Shown: piece after piece, positions 43,852 through 52,047 of the stretch
Layout: each line of letters starts with the position of its first letter
Position numbering within the stretch: the first letter of the stretch is position 1
Assembly (NCBI RefSeq): GCF_002934265.1
Contig: NZ_PTIX01000017.1
Span: forward strand, 104,759-168,758
DNA: 64,000 nt
Source of the DNA: Actinokineospora auranticolor
GTDB lineage: Bacteria; Actinomycetota; Actinomycetes; Mycobacteriales; Pseudonocardiaceae
Direction of reading: 5' to 3'
The notes under the pieces: model-generated
The model's database searches: none
What the model was told of the DNA's origin: nothing
The model's input: only the letters and a program-made list of their open reading frames with translations
Position numbers and translations under genes: made by a program

Positions 43852-44433
43852 TCAGGAGAGCAGTTCGGCGAATCCCGCCGCGATGGCCCGGTGTCCCGCC
43901 GGGCTCGGGTGCATGCCGTCCGGTCCCCACATCGCGGGGTCGCGGGTCAGCGGTGTGTCGACCATGTCGTAGCGCACGACACCCAGCTCGGCGGTGAGCT
44001 TGTCCATGAAGTCGTTGGCCGCGGCGAACCGGGCGCGCAGCGCCTGCCGCTGCGCGGGCGCCAGTCCCGGGAGCTTGCCCGGGATGTCGGGCCAGTTGAT
44101 GGTGAACACCCGGGCGCCGCGCAGGCCGAGGCCGCCCAGGATGTGGCGCAGGTTCCGGCGGAACGCCACCTCGTCGAACGAGCTGCGCACCAGGTCGTTG
44201 CCGCCCACCGTGACCCCGTAGAGCGGCGCGTCCGCGCTGAGCGCCCGGGCCAGCTGGTGGTCGATGACGTCCTGGGTGGTGGCCATGTAGGCGCCGGTGT
44301 TGACCACCTCGTGCGGGGCGATGCCCAGCGACTCGGCCAGCGGCGGCACCCAGCCGCCGAAGGTGCCGTCCGGCCTGGGGTCGCCCCGACCCTCGGCGAA
44401 GCTGTCGCCGAGGGTCAGCAGGCGGACCGGCAT
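43852..44433 (-). CDS. SGNH/GDSL-family hydrolase
   Basis: 193 aa; the ATG shares a base with the FAD-oxygenase stop (TGATG). Block I LTLGDSFAEG gives the nucleophilic Ser, block III TVGGNDLVRS the oxyanion residues, and block V DGMHPSPAGHR the catalytic Asp and His. No signal peptide, so it acts in the cytoplasm. It sits just before pfaA in the same operon; it could release or de-esterify a lipid product, or act as an acyltransferase. Confidence 0.92.
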   Translation of the reverse strand: MPVRLLTLGDSFAEGRGDPRPDGTFGGWVPPLAESLGIAPHEVVNTGAYMATTQDVIDHQLARALSADAPLYGVTVGGNDLVRSSFDEVAFRRNLRHILGGLGLRGARVFTINWPDIPGKLPGLAPAQRQALRARFAAANDFMDKLTAELGVVRYDMVDTPLTRDPAMWGPDGMHPSPAGHRAIAAGFAELLS

Positions 44434-45629
44434 CAGGCGCGGCCGAGCATCGTGGCGACGTGGTCGGGGTGGAAGAACTGCTCCCCGGTGGTCGCGCCCG
44501 CGATGAGGTTGAAGAACGCCTTGGCGTTGTCCGGGTGCGCGGCCAGCGCGCCGAAGATGACCTCCAGCTGCGCGGGCAGCGCCAGCTCGCCGACGGTGGC
44601 GGCGAACTGGAAGGCCGACGCGGTGCGCTCGTCGCGGGCCGCGACGTAGTCGGCGACCGCCTCGTCCAGCGGCCGCTGCCCGGACAGGCCCAGCTCGACC
44701 TGGTCGGCCAGCAGCTCGGCGTGCACGAAGGCGTCGCTGATGCCCTGCCCGGTGATCGGGTCCTTGTGGTAGCCGGCGTCGCCGACCAGCGCCCAGCCGG
44801 GGCCGTGCGAGCGGCGGTAGAAGTTGTCCGGGTAGCGCATGCCGGTGAAGCGCTCCTCGCGCTGCCCGGCGTCGGCGACCTGCTCGGCGATGTCCGGCAC
44901 GATGTCCTTGACGACCTGGAGGAAGTTCGCCTCGACGTCGGTGCGGAACTCGTCCCAGCGGTCCAGCGGCTTCATGATCGCCAGCAGCGTGCGGCCACCG
45001 CTGGTCGGCCAGACGCCGACCTGCTGGTCCACGCCGATGCGGCTGTGGAAGTCGGTCTTGAGACCGGACCAGTAGGAGTAGTAGACGAACGACGCGGCCG
45101 GGATGGTGCGGTAGATCTCCGCGCCGACGGCCTTGCCGACGAACGACTGGCTGCCGTCGGCGCCGATCACGATGCGGGCGCGCTCCTCGGTCGGCTCGCC
45201 GCCGCCGGTCGAGCCCTTGACGCCGACCACGCGGTCGCCCTCGAAGAGCAGTTCGCGCACGGTGTAGCCCTCGCGGACCTCGACGCCCGCGGCGCGGGCG
45301 CCGTCGAGCAGGATCGGGTCGAGCAAGGTGCGGCGCGGGGCGTAGGTGGCCTCGATGCCCTCGTACGGGTCGGCGAAGCCCGCGATGACGTTCTCGCGGT
45401 AGGAGATGACCATCCGGGTGATCGGGGTGACATCGGCGGCCACCAGGGTGTCCAGCAGCCCCCACTGCTTGAGCTTGGCCAGGCCGTACTGCTGGAGGTA
45501 GTGGGTGGACACGGTGTCCGCGGGCTGGGTGGCGCGGTCCACCAGCAGCACCCGGTAGCCGCGCCGGGCGAGCAGCATGGCCACCGGCGAGCCCGCGCAG
45601 CGGGCGCCGACCACGATCGCGTCATACAT
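44433..45629 (-). CDS. FAD-dependent monooxygenase/oxidoreductase
   Basis: 398 aa from the ATG at 45629 (GGGAG upstream); an earlier in-frame start would add 11 residues. Dinucleotide fold IVVGARCAGSPVA at the start, the DG motif in VIGADGSQS and the FAD ribityl motif in LVGDAGYHKDPITGQG place it in the PHBH-like group of single-component FAD hydroxylases and related reductases. No halogenase WxWxIP motif is seen. It is the first gene of the long operon, so it is probably an oxygenating or double-bond-modifying tailoring enzyme (epoxidase or hydroxylase). Confidence 0.9.
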   Translation of the reverse strand: MYDAIVVGARCAGSPVAMLLARRGYRVLLVDRATQPADTVSTHYLQQYGLAKLKQWGLLDTLVAADVTPITRMVISYRENVIAGFADPYEGIEATYAPRRTLLDPILLDGARAAGVEVREGYTVRELLFEGDRVVGVKGSTGGGEPTEERARIVIGADGSQSFVGKAVGAEIYRTIPAASFVYYSYWSGLKTDFHSRIGVDQQVGVWPTSGGRTLLAIMKPLDRWDEFRTDVEANFLQVVKDIVPDIAEQVADAGQREERFTGMRYPDNFYRRSHGPGWALVGDAGYHKDPITGQGISDAFVHAELLADQVELGLSGQRPLDEAVADYVAARDERTASAFQFAATVGELALPAQLEVIFGALAAHPDNAKAFFNLIAGATTGEQFFHPDHVATMLGRA

Positions 45630-45709
45630 GGGTTTGACTCCCGAGCTGGGCTTCGATTGCATTCACCGACATTTCTACGCAAGCCGTCCGAGGCCGGTCA
45701 ACGCTCATC

Positions 45710-45742
45710 GGGCATCGCTATCACGCCATCTATCGCGACGAT
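45710..45742. promoter_or_regulatory. Candidate cluster operator, copy C
   Basis: In the divergent region between the FAD-oxygenase and DUF4442-like genes. Contains ATCACG, 6 bases, then ATCGCGACGAT; ATC-N9-GAT at 45728-45742 fits a LysR-type T-N11-A core. Related elements occur at 50198-50225 and 58759-58787. Inferred from similarity only. Confidence 0.4.
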
Positions 45743-45829
45743 CGAGCCCATTTTCGACCGGCGTTATTTACCGCCCCGCACGGCATCGGTTAACCCGGTG
45801 TCCAGAATCGCGTAGTCTACTTCCACGAC

Positions 45830-46360
45830 ATGCCTCCCAAGAGCAAGTTCTCCGCCGAAGTGAACGCCGCGCAGTCCGCGCTGGCCGCCGCCGTCGTGGA
45901 CGGCCGACCCGACTACGAGCGGATCCGCCAGATGGTGGACGCCGTGGTGCCGTTCAACAACCACGTGGGCGTGCGGGTCACCGAGTTGGGCCCGACCGAG
46001 GCCGTCGCCGAGGTCGCCGACCTGCCCACCATGCGCAACCACCTGGGCACCGTGCACGCCGGTGCGATGTGGCTGGCCGCCGAGGTGGCCTGCGCCGCCG
46101 CCTTCTCCGGGGCCGTCGCGACGCGCATCGCGGCCGTGCAGAGCTTCGTGCTGCGCGAGAGCAAGGTCAGCTTCCTGCGGCCCGCGACCGGTCGGGTGCG
46201 GGCCACCGGGACCGTCGAGGCCGCGGTCTGCTCCCGAATCGTGGCGGAGACCACCGCCGAGCGGTACGAAATGACCGGAAAAGCTCTCCTGCACGACGGT
46301 AGTGGCACTTTGGTCGGCAAGGTCGATTTCGACTACGTGTGCTGGATGAAAGCCAACTGA
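45830..46360 (+). CDS. Hotdog-fold thioesterase-like protein (DUF4442/PaaI type)
   Basis: 176 aa. One hotdog domain with the central-helix segment RNHLGTVHAGAMWLAAEVA and RPATGRVRATGTVEAAV on the following strands. The segment VVPFNNHVGVRVTEL resembles the DUF4442 start. Possible roles are acyl-CoA or acyl-ACP hydrolysis, proofreading of stalled chains or product release. It is divergent from the main synthase operon and shares the operator-like region at 45710. A strong hairpin follows it. Confidence 0.85.
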   Translation: MPPKSKFSAEVNAAQSALAAAVVDGRPDYERIRQMVDAVVPFNNHVGVRVTELGPTEAVAEVADLPTMRNHLGTVHAGAMWLAAEVACAAAFSGAVATRIAAVQSFVLRESKVSFLRPATGRVRATGTVEAAVCSRIVAETTAERYEMTGKALLHDGSGTLVGKVDFDYVCWMKAN

Positions 46361-46364
46361 TAGC

Positions 46365-46402
46365 ACGATCGGCCGACCGCGAATACGCGGTCGGCCGATC
46401 GT
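46365..46402. terminator. Strong hairpin between convergent genes
   Basis: Perfect 17-bp stem (ACGATCGGCCGACCGCG and its complement) with the 4-base loop AATA, five bases after the thioesterase stop and 32 bp before the stop of the convergent acyl-CoA ligase gene. It should end transcription from both sides. Confidence 0.9.
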
Positions 46403-46434
46403 CATTCACAGCGGTCGAACAAATATGGGAATGA

Positions 46435-48132
46435 TCACGCGGGGCGTTCGGCCGCGTAGAGCGACGCGATCTCGGCGGCGAAATCGGCCTCCACGGCCGC
46501 TCGGCGCAGCCGCAGCGACGGGGTCAGGTGGCCGCGGGCGATGGTGAAGTCCCCGGTGATGACGTGGAAGCGGCGGATGGACTCCGCGCGCGACACCAGC
46601 TCGTTGGCCGCGTCCACCGCCTCCTGGAGCGCGGCCTCGACATCACCGGTCCACTTCTCGGCGACCGCGGGGTCCACGCTGATCAGCGCGGTGACGTACG
46701 ACCGGCCCTCGCCGACGACCATGCAGTTGGACACCAGCGGGTGCAGCCGCAGCCGGTCCTCCAGCGGCGCCGGGGCCACGTTCTTGCCGCCGCTGGTGAC
46801 GATGATCTCCTTGCGGCGCCCGGTGATCCGCAGGTACCCGTCGGCGTCGAGCGCACCGAGGTCACCGGTGTGCACCCAGTCCGGCGCGCCCGTGGCGTCG
46901 GGCCAGTAGCCGGGCGAGACGTGCGGGCCGCGCACGAGGATCTCGCCGTCCTCGGCCACCGCGACCGTCGTCCCCGGCACGGGGCGGCCGACCGCGCCGA
47001 GCCGGTTCGCGGTGGGGGCGCTCATGGTCACGGTCGAGGTGGTCTCGGTGAGGCCGTAGGCGCCGATCACCTCGAGGCCGACCCCGGTGAAGAAGTCCAA
47101 AGTGGACGTGTCGAGCGAGGCGCCGCCGCAGATCATGTGCCGCAGCCGGCCACCGAGCAGCGCGGTCAACCCGTCGACCGCCGGACCGGTCGGCGCGGGC
47201 AGGTCGACCCCCGCGCGGACCGCGGCGCCGTACGCGACCAGCTCGGCCTCGACGTCGGCGAACCCGGGGCGCTGCCGGACCGCCTTGCGGATCTTCTCCA
47301 GCACGTACGGCACGCCGACCAGGAAGCTGGGCCGGAACACCGGGAGCTGCCCGACCAGTTCGGCCGCGTCGCCGACCAGGCCGGTGCGGGTGCCCGCCCA
47401 GGCGCAGCCGAACTGCACCACCCGACCGTAGACGTGGGCCAGTGGGAGGAACAGCAGCGTCGAGGCGCCCTCGGCGAGGAACAGCTCGGGCAGCAGCCGC
47501 ACGACGTTCACGGCCGCGTGCAGGATGTTGCGGTGCGTGAGCACGCAGCCCTTGGGCGTGCCGGTGGTGCCGCTGGTGTAGACGATCGTGGCCACGTCGT
47601 CGGCGCGCACGGCCGCGCGGCGCTGCTCGAACAGGGCCGGGTCGGCGGTGCCCTCGGGGCGCTCCCCCAGTGTCCACACGCGCTTCAGGTCGTCGACGAG
47701 GTCGAGCACCACGTCCCGCGCGCGCTCGACGACGAAGACGACCGACGGGGTGGCGTCGGCCAGCACGTGCCGGACCTGCTCGGCGGACGCGGTCGGGTAG
47801 ATCGGCACGACGACCGCGCCGATCGCCAGCGCGGCGAAGTCGGCGACCGCCCAGTCCACGCCGGTCGGTCCGAGGATCGCGACCCGGTCACCCGCCGCGA
47901 CACCGGCGGCCAGCAGCGCGCCCGCCACCTCGCGCACCCGGTCGACGAACTCGCCGTGGCCGACGTCGACCCAGTCACCCGCGACCCGGGTGCTGAACAC
48001 CGGGCGCGCGGGGTCGTCGACCGCGCGGTGGAACACCGCGGCGGTGAGGGTGTCGTGGTCGGCGATCTCGACCAGGGCCGGGACCGACCACTCCGCTGCG
48101 ACTGTGGGGGCGGTTGTCTCGCGCACGGTCAC
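46435..48132 (-). CDS. AMP-dependent long-chain acyl-CoA synthetase (FadD15-like)
   Basis: 565 aa, GTG start overlapping the LysR stop (GTGA). Adenylation motifs are intact: P-loop IVYTSGTTGTPKGCVLTH, AYGLTETTS, the ribose-binding WVHTGDLG and the hinge/catalytic Lys region ITGRRKEIIVTSGGKN. The sequence pattern is that of long-chain fatty-acyl-CoA ligases rather than FAALs. It could activate a fatty-acid precursor or recycle released product. Unusually it is the last gene of an operon with two LysR regulators. Confidence 0.92.
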   Translation of the reverse strand: MTVRETTAPTVAAEWSVPALVEIADHDTLTAAVFHRAVDDPARPVFSTRVAGDWVDVGHGEFVDRVREVAGALLAAGVAAGDRVAILGPTGVDWAVADFAALAIGAVVVPIYPTASAEQVRHVLADATPSVVFVVERARDVVLDLVDDLKRVWTLGERPEGTADPALFEQRRAAVRADDVATIVYTSGTTGTPKGCVLTHRNILHAAVNVVRLLPELFLAEGASTLLFLPLAHVYGRVVQFGCAWAGTRTGLVGDAAELVGQLPVFRPSFLVGVPYVLEKIRKAVRQRPGFADVEAELVAYGAAVRAGVDLPAPTGPAVDGLTALLGGRLRHMICGGASLDTSTLDFFTGVGLEVIGAYGLTETTSTVTMSAPTANRLGAVGRPVPGTTVAVAEDGEILVRGPHVSPGYWPDATGAPDWVHTGDLGALDADGYLRITGRRKEIIVTSGGKNVAPAPLEDRLRLHPLVSNCMVVGEGRSYVTALISVDPAVAEKWTGDVEAALQEAVDAANELVSRAESIRRFHVITGDFTIARGHLTPSLRLRRAAVEADFAAEIASLYAAERPA

Positions 48133-49139
48133 TCCATTCTGCGGCCGGGGCGGGCCCCGGCCATGGCACGGGCTCGCGTCGTCCGACGCGGCTCCGATCC
48201 TCGAGCCCCGGCGGCCCGCTGGGCAACGACCAAGGGGCGAACGGTCGATAGGTCAGCGTGATCACCCGCCGCCAGGCAGCGCAGCAGCGCCCGCACCGGC
48301 AGCGTCTCGGCGTCGCGCCGCCACACCGCGTGGATGGCCAGGCTCGGCACGGGGTCCACGATGGGCACGGTCACCAGGCCCGCGAGCCCGTTCTGGTCCC
48401 AGCGCGGGGCCGAGGCGAAGCCGACGACCCGGCGGGCGCGCACGGTGGCGGCGGTGGCCAGCGGGTCGTCGATCTCGGCGACCACGGCCAGTTCGGTGCC
48501 GGTGCGCCCGGCGATGGCCCGCAGCTCGTCGTACATCGCCGGGCACTGCTCGCGTCCGAAGAGGACGCACGGCTGCCCGGCCAGCTCCCGGAACCGGACC
48601 CGGTCGCGGCGGGCCCACGGGTGCGACTCGGTGACCAGGGCCACGAGGTCCACGCGGGACACCTGCGCGGACACCAGGCCGGGGGCGGTCGGCGCGCCGA
48701 AGACCAGCGCGACGTCGAGCTCGCCGTCGGCCAGCGCGCGCAGCTGCGGTCCGCTGCGCTTCTCGGTGAGGTCGACGCGCAGGTCCGGGTGCTCGGCGTG
48801 CATCCGGACCAGCGCGGGCGGCAGCACCAGCCTGCCCGCGGCGAAGTTGAACCCGACGCGCAGCGTGCCCGCGCGTCCGGAGGCGACCGCGCGGGCCGCC
48901 GCCACGGCGCTGTCGGCCAGGTCGAGCACCTGCCGCACCTCGTCGAGGAACACCTCGCCCGCGGGCGTGAGGCTGACCCGGTGCGAGGACCGCGCGACCA
49001 GCTCGACGCCGACCTCGCGCTCCAGCCGCTTGAGGTGCAGGCTGATCGAGGACTGGGCCAGGTGCAGCCTGCGCGCCGCCCGACCGAAGTTGTGCTCCTC
49101 GGCGATGGCCAGGAACGACACCAGTTGCTGGAACTGCAT
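48129..49139 (-). CDS. LysR-family transcriptional regulator 1
   Basis: 336 aa, somewhat longer than the usual ~300 because of an Arg/Ala-rich C-terminal tail of ~40 residues. The N-terminal helix-turn-helix is FQQLVSFLAIAEEHNFGRAA to RLEREVGVELVARSS; the periplasmic-binding-like effector domain follows (GTLRVGFNFAAGRLVLPPAL). It starts 29 bp after the stop of LysR 2 and overlaps the acyl-CoA ligase start. Probably a pathway regulator responding to a lipid or acyl intermediate; the ligand is unknown. Confidence 0.93.
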   Translation of the reverse strand: MQFQQLVSFLAIAEEHNFGRAARRLHLAQSSISLHLKRLEREVGVELVARSSHRVSLTPAGEVFLDEVRQVLDLADSAVAAARAVASGRAGTLRVGFNFAAGRLVLPPALVRMHAEHPDLRVDLTEKRSGPQLRALADGELDVALVFGAPTAPGLVSAQVSRVDLVALVTESHPWARRDRVRFRELAGQPCVLFGREQCPAMYDELRAIAGRTGTELAVVAEIDDPLATAATVRARRVVGFASAPRWDQNGLAGLVTVPIVDPVPSLAIHAVWRRDAETLPVRALLRCLAAGDHADLSTVRPLVVAQRAAGARGSEPRRTTRARAMAGARPGRRME

Positions 49140-49168
49140 GGCAGGGGCTCCTCGGGGGACAAGCCTTC

Positions 49169-50098
49169 CTAACAGGACAGTTCGACGCCGTTGTCGTGGA
49201 ACTCGATTCCCGCACTATCGTTGAGGACGCAGCCGAGGAAGGCCCGGACGGCCCTGGACTGGTCGCCCGCGCGCCACACCGCGTGCAGGTCGACCTTCGG
49301 AGTGGGATCGGTCAGCGGCACCGGCACCGAGCCCAGCCCGCTGGCGCGGGCGTGGTCGCCGCGGTGCGCGGAGACGAACCCGACGACCGGTTGGGTCGCC
49401 ACCACGATAGCGGTGGCGGCGAGGTCATCAACGTGATCCTCGACCCGTAGCCGGGTGCCGGTGCGCTCCGCGGCGGCCTGGATCGCGTCGTGCATGGCCG
49501 GGCTCTGGTCGCGGCCGAACAGGATGCAGCGCTGCCCGGCGAGTTCGGCGAAGCGCACCGACGCGCGGGCGGCCCAGGGGTGCGCGGTGCCGACGAGCGC
49601 GACGATCGGGACCGACATCAGGAACCGGTGCGCGAGGTCGGCGGTGTTCGGGGATCCGTGCAGGAACGCCACATCCAGCTCGCCACCGGCCACCGCGGCC
49701 TGCTGCGGGCCGGAGCGCTGCTCGCGCAGTTCCACCGCGACGTCCGGGAACCGCTGGTGCATCCGGGCCAGCGCGGCGGGCAGCAGTTCCTGCCAGCCGG
49801 TGAAGTTGTAGCCGACCCGGACCTGGCCCACCCGCCCCTGGGCGGCCTCGCGCGCGGCCCGGCCCGCGCGGTCGAGCAGGCGCACGATCACGTCGGCGTG
49901 TTCGCGCAGCGCCTCCCCCGCCGGGGTCAGGCGGACCTCGTGCGAGCTGCGCACCACGAGCGTGACGCCGAGGGTGCGCTCCAGGCGCTGGAGTTGTTGG
50001 CTCAGCGAGGGTTGCGTGAGGTGCACGCGGGCCGCGGCCCGGCCGAAGTGCAGCTCGTCGGCGATGGCGAGGAAGGACACCAGGTACCTGAACTCCAT
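49169..50098 (-). CDS. LysR-family transcriptional regulator 2
   Basis: 309 aa, normal length. Helix-turn-helix region FRYLVSFLAIADELHFGRAA and SLSQQLQRLERTLGVTLVVR; effector domain QVRVGYNFTGWQELLPAAL. It is clearly similar to LysR 1 next door (shared FLAIA..H/LFGRAA start, matching effector-domain start), so the two are paralogues from a tandem duplication. Divergent from the thioesterase gene at 50321, with an operator-like element between them. Confidence 0.93.
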   Translation of the reverse strand: MEFRYLVSFLAIADELHFGRAAARVHLTQPSLSQQLQRLERTLGVTLVVRSSHEVRLTPAGEALREHADVIVRLLDRAGRAAREAAQGRVGQVRVGYNFTGWQELLPAALARMHQRFPDVAVELREQRSGPQQAAVAGGELDVAFLHGSPNTADLAHRFLMSVPIVALVGTAHPWAARASVRFAELAGQRCILFGRDQSPAMHDAIQAAAERTGTRLRVEDHVDDLAATAIVVATQPVVGFVSAHRGDHARASGLGSVPVPLTDPTPKVDLHAVWRAGDQSRAVRAFLGCVLNDSAGIEFHDNGVELSC

Positions 50099-50197
50099 CG
50101 GGCGCTCCCTCCTCCCGTCCCACAGTGAACGAGGTTCGGTAACGCCGGGACGGTCTTCGGCGAACGGTCGGTGAATCCCGACCCACCGATTCGGGGC

Positions 50198-50225
50198 GGG
50201 CGATCACGGCGGCCGATCACGCGAT
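50198..50225. promoter_or_regulatory. Candidate cluster operator, copy B
   Basis: In the divergent LysR 2 / thioesterase region. Reads GGGCGATCACG, 7 bases, ATCACGCGAT. The left half is identical to copy A at 58759 and the right half differs from it by one base. LysR regulators usually bind next to their own divergent promoter, which fits this position. Confidence 0.5.
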
Positions 50226-50320
50226 CGGACTCCGCGACCGGCCACGCGCCGTTCACGCGGGCGACACCCGGCGCTGGTCGACTCGGCGGGTCCACAACCT
50301 GCGGAGAGGCTTGGGTTCGA

Positions 50321-50761
50321 ATGAGCGCGTCCACCCGGATCGAGGAACTGCGGACCGTCCTGGCGCACGGCGTCACCAGCGGCCAGGGCGTGGGGGTGTC
50401 GCTGGGCGTCACCGTGCAGGAGCTGGAGGAGGGCCGGGCGGTCTACTTCCTGGACCCGAACCCGGCGACGATCAACGCGATGTACGTCGTGCACGGCGGT
50501 GTGATCACGACCCTGATGGACACCGCGATGGGCAGCGCGGTGTTCACCCGCCTTCCCGACGGGGTGCTCTACACGACGCTGGAGCTGAAGGTGAACTTCA
50601 TCCGGACGGTCCGAATGGACGGTTCCCGGCTCACCTGCACGGCCACCACCATCCACGTCGGCAGGAGCACCGCGACGGCCGAGGCGCGGGTGCACGACGG
50701 CGACGGGAAGCTGGTCGCCCACGGCTCCTGCACGTGCATGCTCTTCCAGCCCAAGGCTTAA
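50321..50761 (+). CDS. PaaI-type hotdog thioesterase
   Basis: 146 aa from the ATG at 50321. The central-helix signature YVVHGGVITTLMDTAMG (HGG and Asp) is that of PaaI/4HBT thioesterases, followed by YTTLELKVNFIRTV. It should hydrolyse acyl-CoA or acyl-ACP thioesters. It is divergent from LysR 2 and may be its direct target. It is the second of three hotdog thioesterases in the cluster. Confidence 0.9.
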   Translation: MSASTRIEELRTVLAHGVTSGQGVGVSLGVTVQELEEGRAVYFLDPNPATINAMYVVHGGVITTLMDTAMGSAVFTRLPDGVLYTTLELKVNFIRTVRMDGSRLTCTATTIHVGRSTATAEARVHDGDGKLVAHGSCTCMLFQPKA

Positions 50762-51020
50762 CCCACACGGCCGCACAGCGTGACCCGCTCCGTATCGGAC
50801 GGGTGGATCTTAGTCCACAGACGAGGGTTCGTCATTATTTGACAAACCGCAGGTGGGTGTAGTTACCCCTGATCAGGTCATGATCGCGTTTCGTTAGTCC
50901 ACCCTATCGGGTGACACTCCAGAGTGGGTATTTCCTCGCGGACAAGTCGGTCCAAACCGTACAAACAATGGTGTCGGGGTGGCATCTCCGACGAGGGAAA
51001 ACCGGGAAGGAGTTCACATC
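50762..51020 (+). promoter_or_regulatory. Leader/promoter region of the 31-aa peptide gene
   Basis: 259 bp of lower GC content. TTGACA at 50839 followed after 15 bp by TAGTTA at 50860 could be a promoter with a short spacer. A perfect palindrome (CCTGATCAGG, 50868-50877) and ATCGCG at 50883 faintly resemble the cluster operator. About 150 nt of untranslated leader would follow. Confidence 0.35.
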
Positions 51021-51116
51021 ATGGGTGATCTGCTCGGTATCGTCACGGGTCTGCTGAACACGGTGCTCGGCCTGGTCACGAGCCTGCTCGGCGGTTTGAC
51101 CGGCGGCCTCGGCTGA
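51021..51116 (+). CDS. 31-residue hydrophobic peptide
   Basis: ATG at 51021 with AAGGAG at ideal spacing. The product begins MGDLLGIVTGLLNTV and ends LLGGLTGGLG. It is made almost wholly of Leu, Gly, Val and Thr with one Asp, one Asn and one Ser and no basic residue, so it could form a single membrane-seeking helix. A very strong hairpin directly follows, as expected for a short monocistronic message. The region between promoter, ribosome-binding site, peptide and terminator is compact, which supports a real gene. Possible roles: membrane-active peptide, small regulator or subunit of a cluster enzyme. No family is recognised. Confidence 0.65.
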   Translation: MGDLLGIVTGLLNTVLGLVTSLLGGLTGGLG

Positions 51117-51121
51117 CGGAG

Positions 51122-51179
51122 CGAAAATGGTCCGGGGCCCCGCGGGGTCAACCACGGGCGGGGTCCCGGACCATTTTCG
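51122..51179. terminator. Long bidirectional terminator hairpin
   Basis: A 22-bp stem with a single G-T-type mismatch (outer arm CGAAAATGGTCCGGGG) encloses a 14-base loop. It begins five bases after the peptide stop and lies 34 bp before the stop of the convergent desaturase gene. A/T pairs at the base give a U-run in both directions. Confidence 0.9.
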
Positions 51180-51213
51180 ACATTTCCTCGACAATTGCGT
51201 GAACTCCCGGTTA

Positions 51214-52047
51214 TCACGCCGGGAGGGATGTGCAACTGGCGATGAACCGCGTCAGCTCGGCCTGGCGGTCGGACTTGGTGTCCACCGCCCGGTCGATCAC
51301 CTTGATGAGGTGCTCGTAGGCCTCCGTGTGGTCGTACTTCGCCACGTCGGCGATCTTCAGCGCCCACCGCCAGTAGCCCCGCAGGGTGTCGGCCAGCGGC
51401 ATCCGGAAACCCGCGATCACGTCCCGGATCGGGTCGACCACGTCGTCGCCGTAGGCCCTGAGGTAGCGGGTGACCACATCGGCCATGAACGTGAAGTGCC
51501 GGGCCTCGTCGCGGGACAGCCTGGTCAGCACCGCCTTGAGCACCGGGTCGGCGACCACGTCGCGCAGGTGCTGGTAGTACATCTGCGTGGCCTTCTCCTG
51601 CACCAGCGCGTAGGCGAAGAACTGGACCGGGTGCGCCAGGGGCAGCGCGAACTCCTTGCGCCCCTCCTCGGCCAGCTCCGCCCACAGCGCCTCGCGCTCC
51701 GCGATCCCCGACGCCACCTGGTACCTGGTCAGCGCGCGGGCGTGGGTGTCCTCTTCGAACGCCCACCGGATGGTGAAGTGGTACAGCTCGCGGTTGTGCA
51801 CGAACACCGACGGGTCCACTTCGCCGTCGACCGGGAAGTGCTTGTGGTAGATGTCGAAGTAGCCCGGCAGGTGGTCCTCGATCAGCGTGATGAACCGGAC
51901 CGCGGACACCTCCCCCTCGGACAGCCGGTTGGCGTCGGCGGCGGACCAGTCGAACGCGGTCTCCACGTCCCAGCCCCGGGCCGCAGGGGAGGCGGCCATG
52001 AAGCTGTCGACCGCGTCGGCGACCTCGCGCGCGGGCAGCAGGCTCAT
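51214..52047 (-). CDS. Soluble acyl-ACP-desaturase-like diiron protein 1
   Basis: 277 aa, ATG overlapping the methyltransferase stop (ATGA). All-helical, without membrane segments. Two iron-ligand motifs of the ferritin-like desaturase family are present: FEEDTHARAL (EExxH, ~residue 95-100) and SRDEARHFTF (DExRH, ~182). The C-terminal region (MPLADTLRGYWRWALKIADV) resembles mycobacterial DesA-type proteins. It should insert a double bond into, or hydroxylate, an ACP-bound acyl chain using O2 and electrons from a ferredoxin or reductase. It is the last gene of the P450-FAAL operon. Confidence 0.85.
   Translation of the reverse strand: MSLLPAREVADAVDSFMAASPAARGWDVETAFDWSAADANRLSEGEVSAVRFITLIEDHLPGYFDIYHKHFPVDGEVDPSVFVHNRELYHFTIRWAFEEDTHARALTRYQVASGIAEREALWAELAEEGRKEFALPLAHPVQFFAYALVQEKATQMYYQHLRDVVADPVLKAVLTRLSRDEARHFTFMADVVTRYLRAYGDDVVDPIRDVIAGFRMPLADTLRGYWRWALKIADVAKYDHTEAYEHLIKVIDRAVDTKSDRQAELTRFIASCTSLPA

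Noticed and set aside
44433..45629. Flavin-dependent halogenase
   Set aside because: The FAD motifs fit, but the WxWxIP halogenase motif is not present.
46365..46402. Operator for the LysR proteins
   Set aside because: The perfect 17-bp stem with a 4-base loop lies between two gene ends, which fits a terminator rather than a promoter operator.
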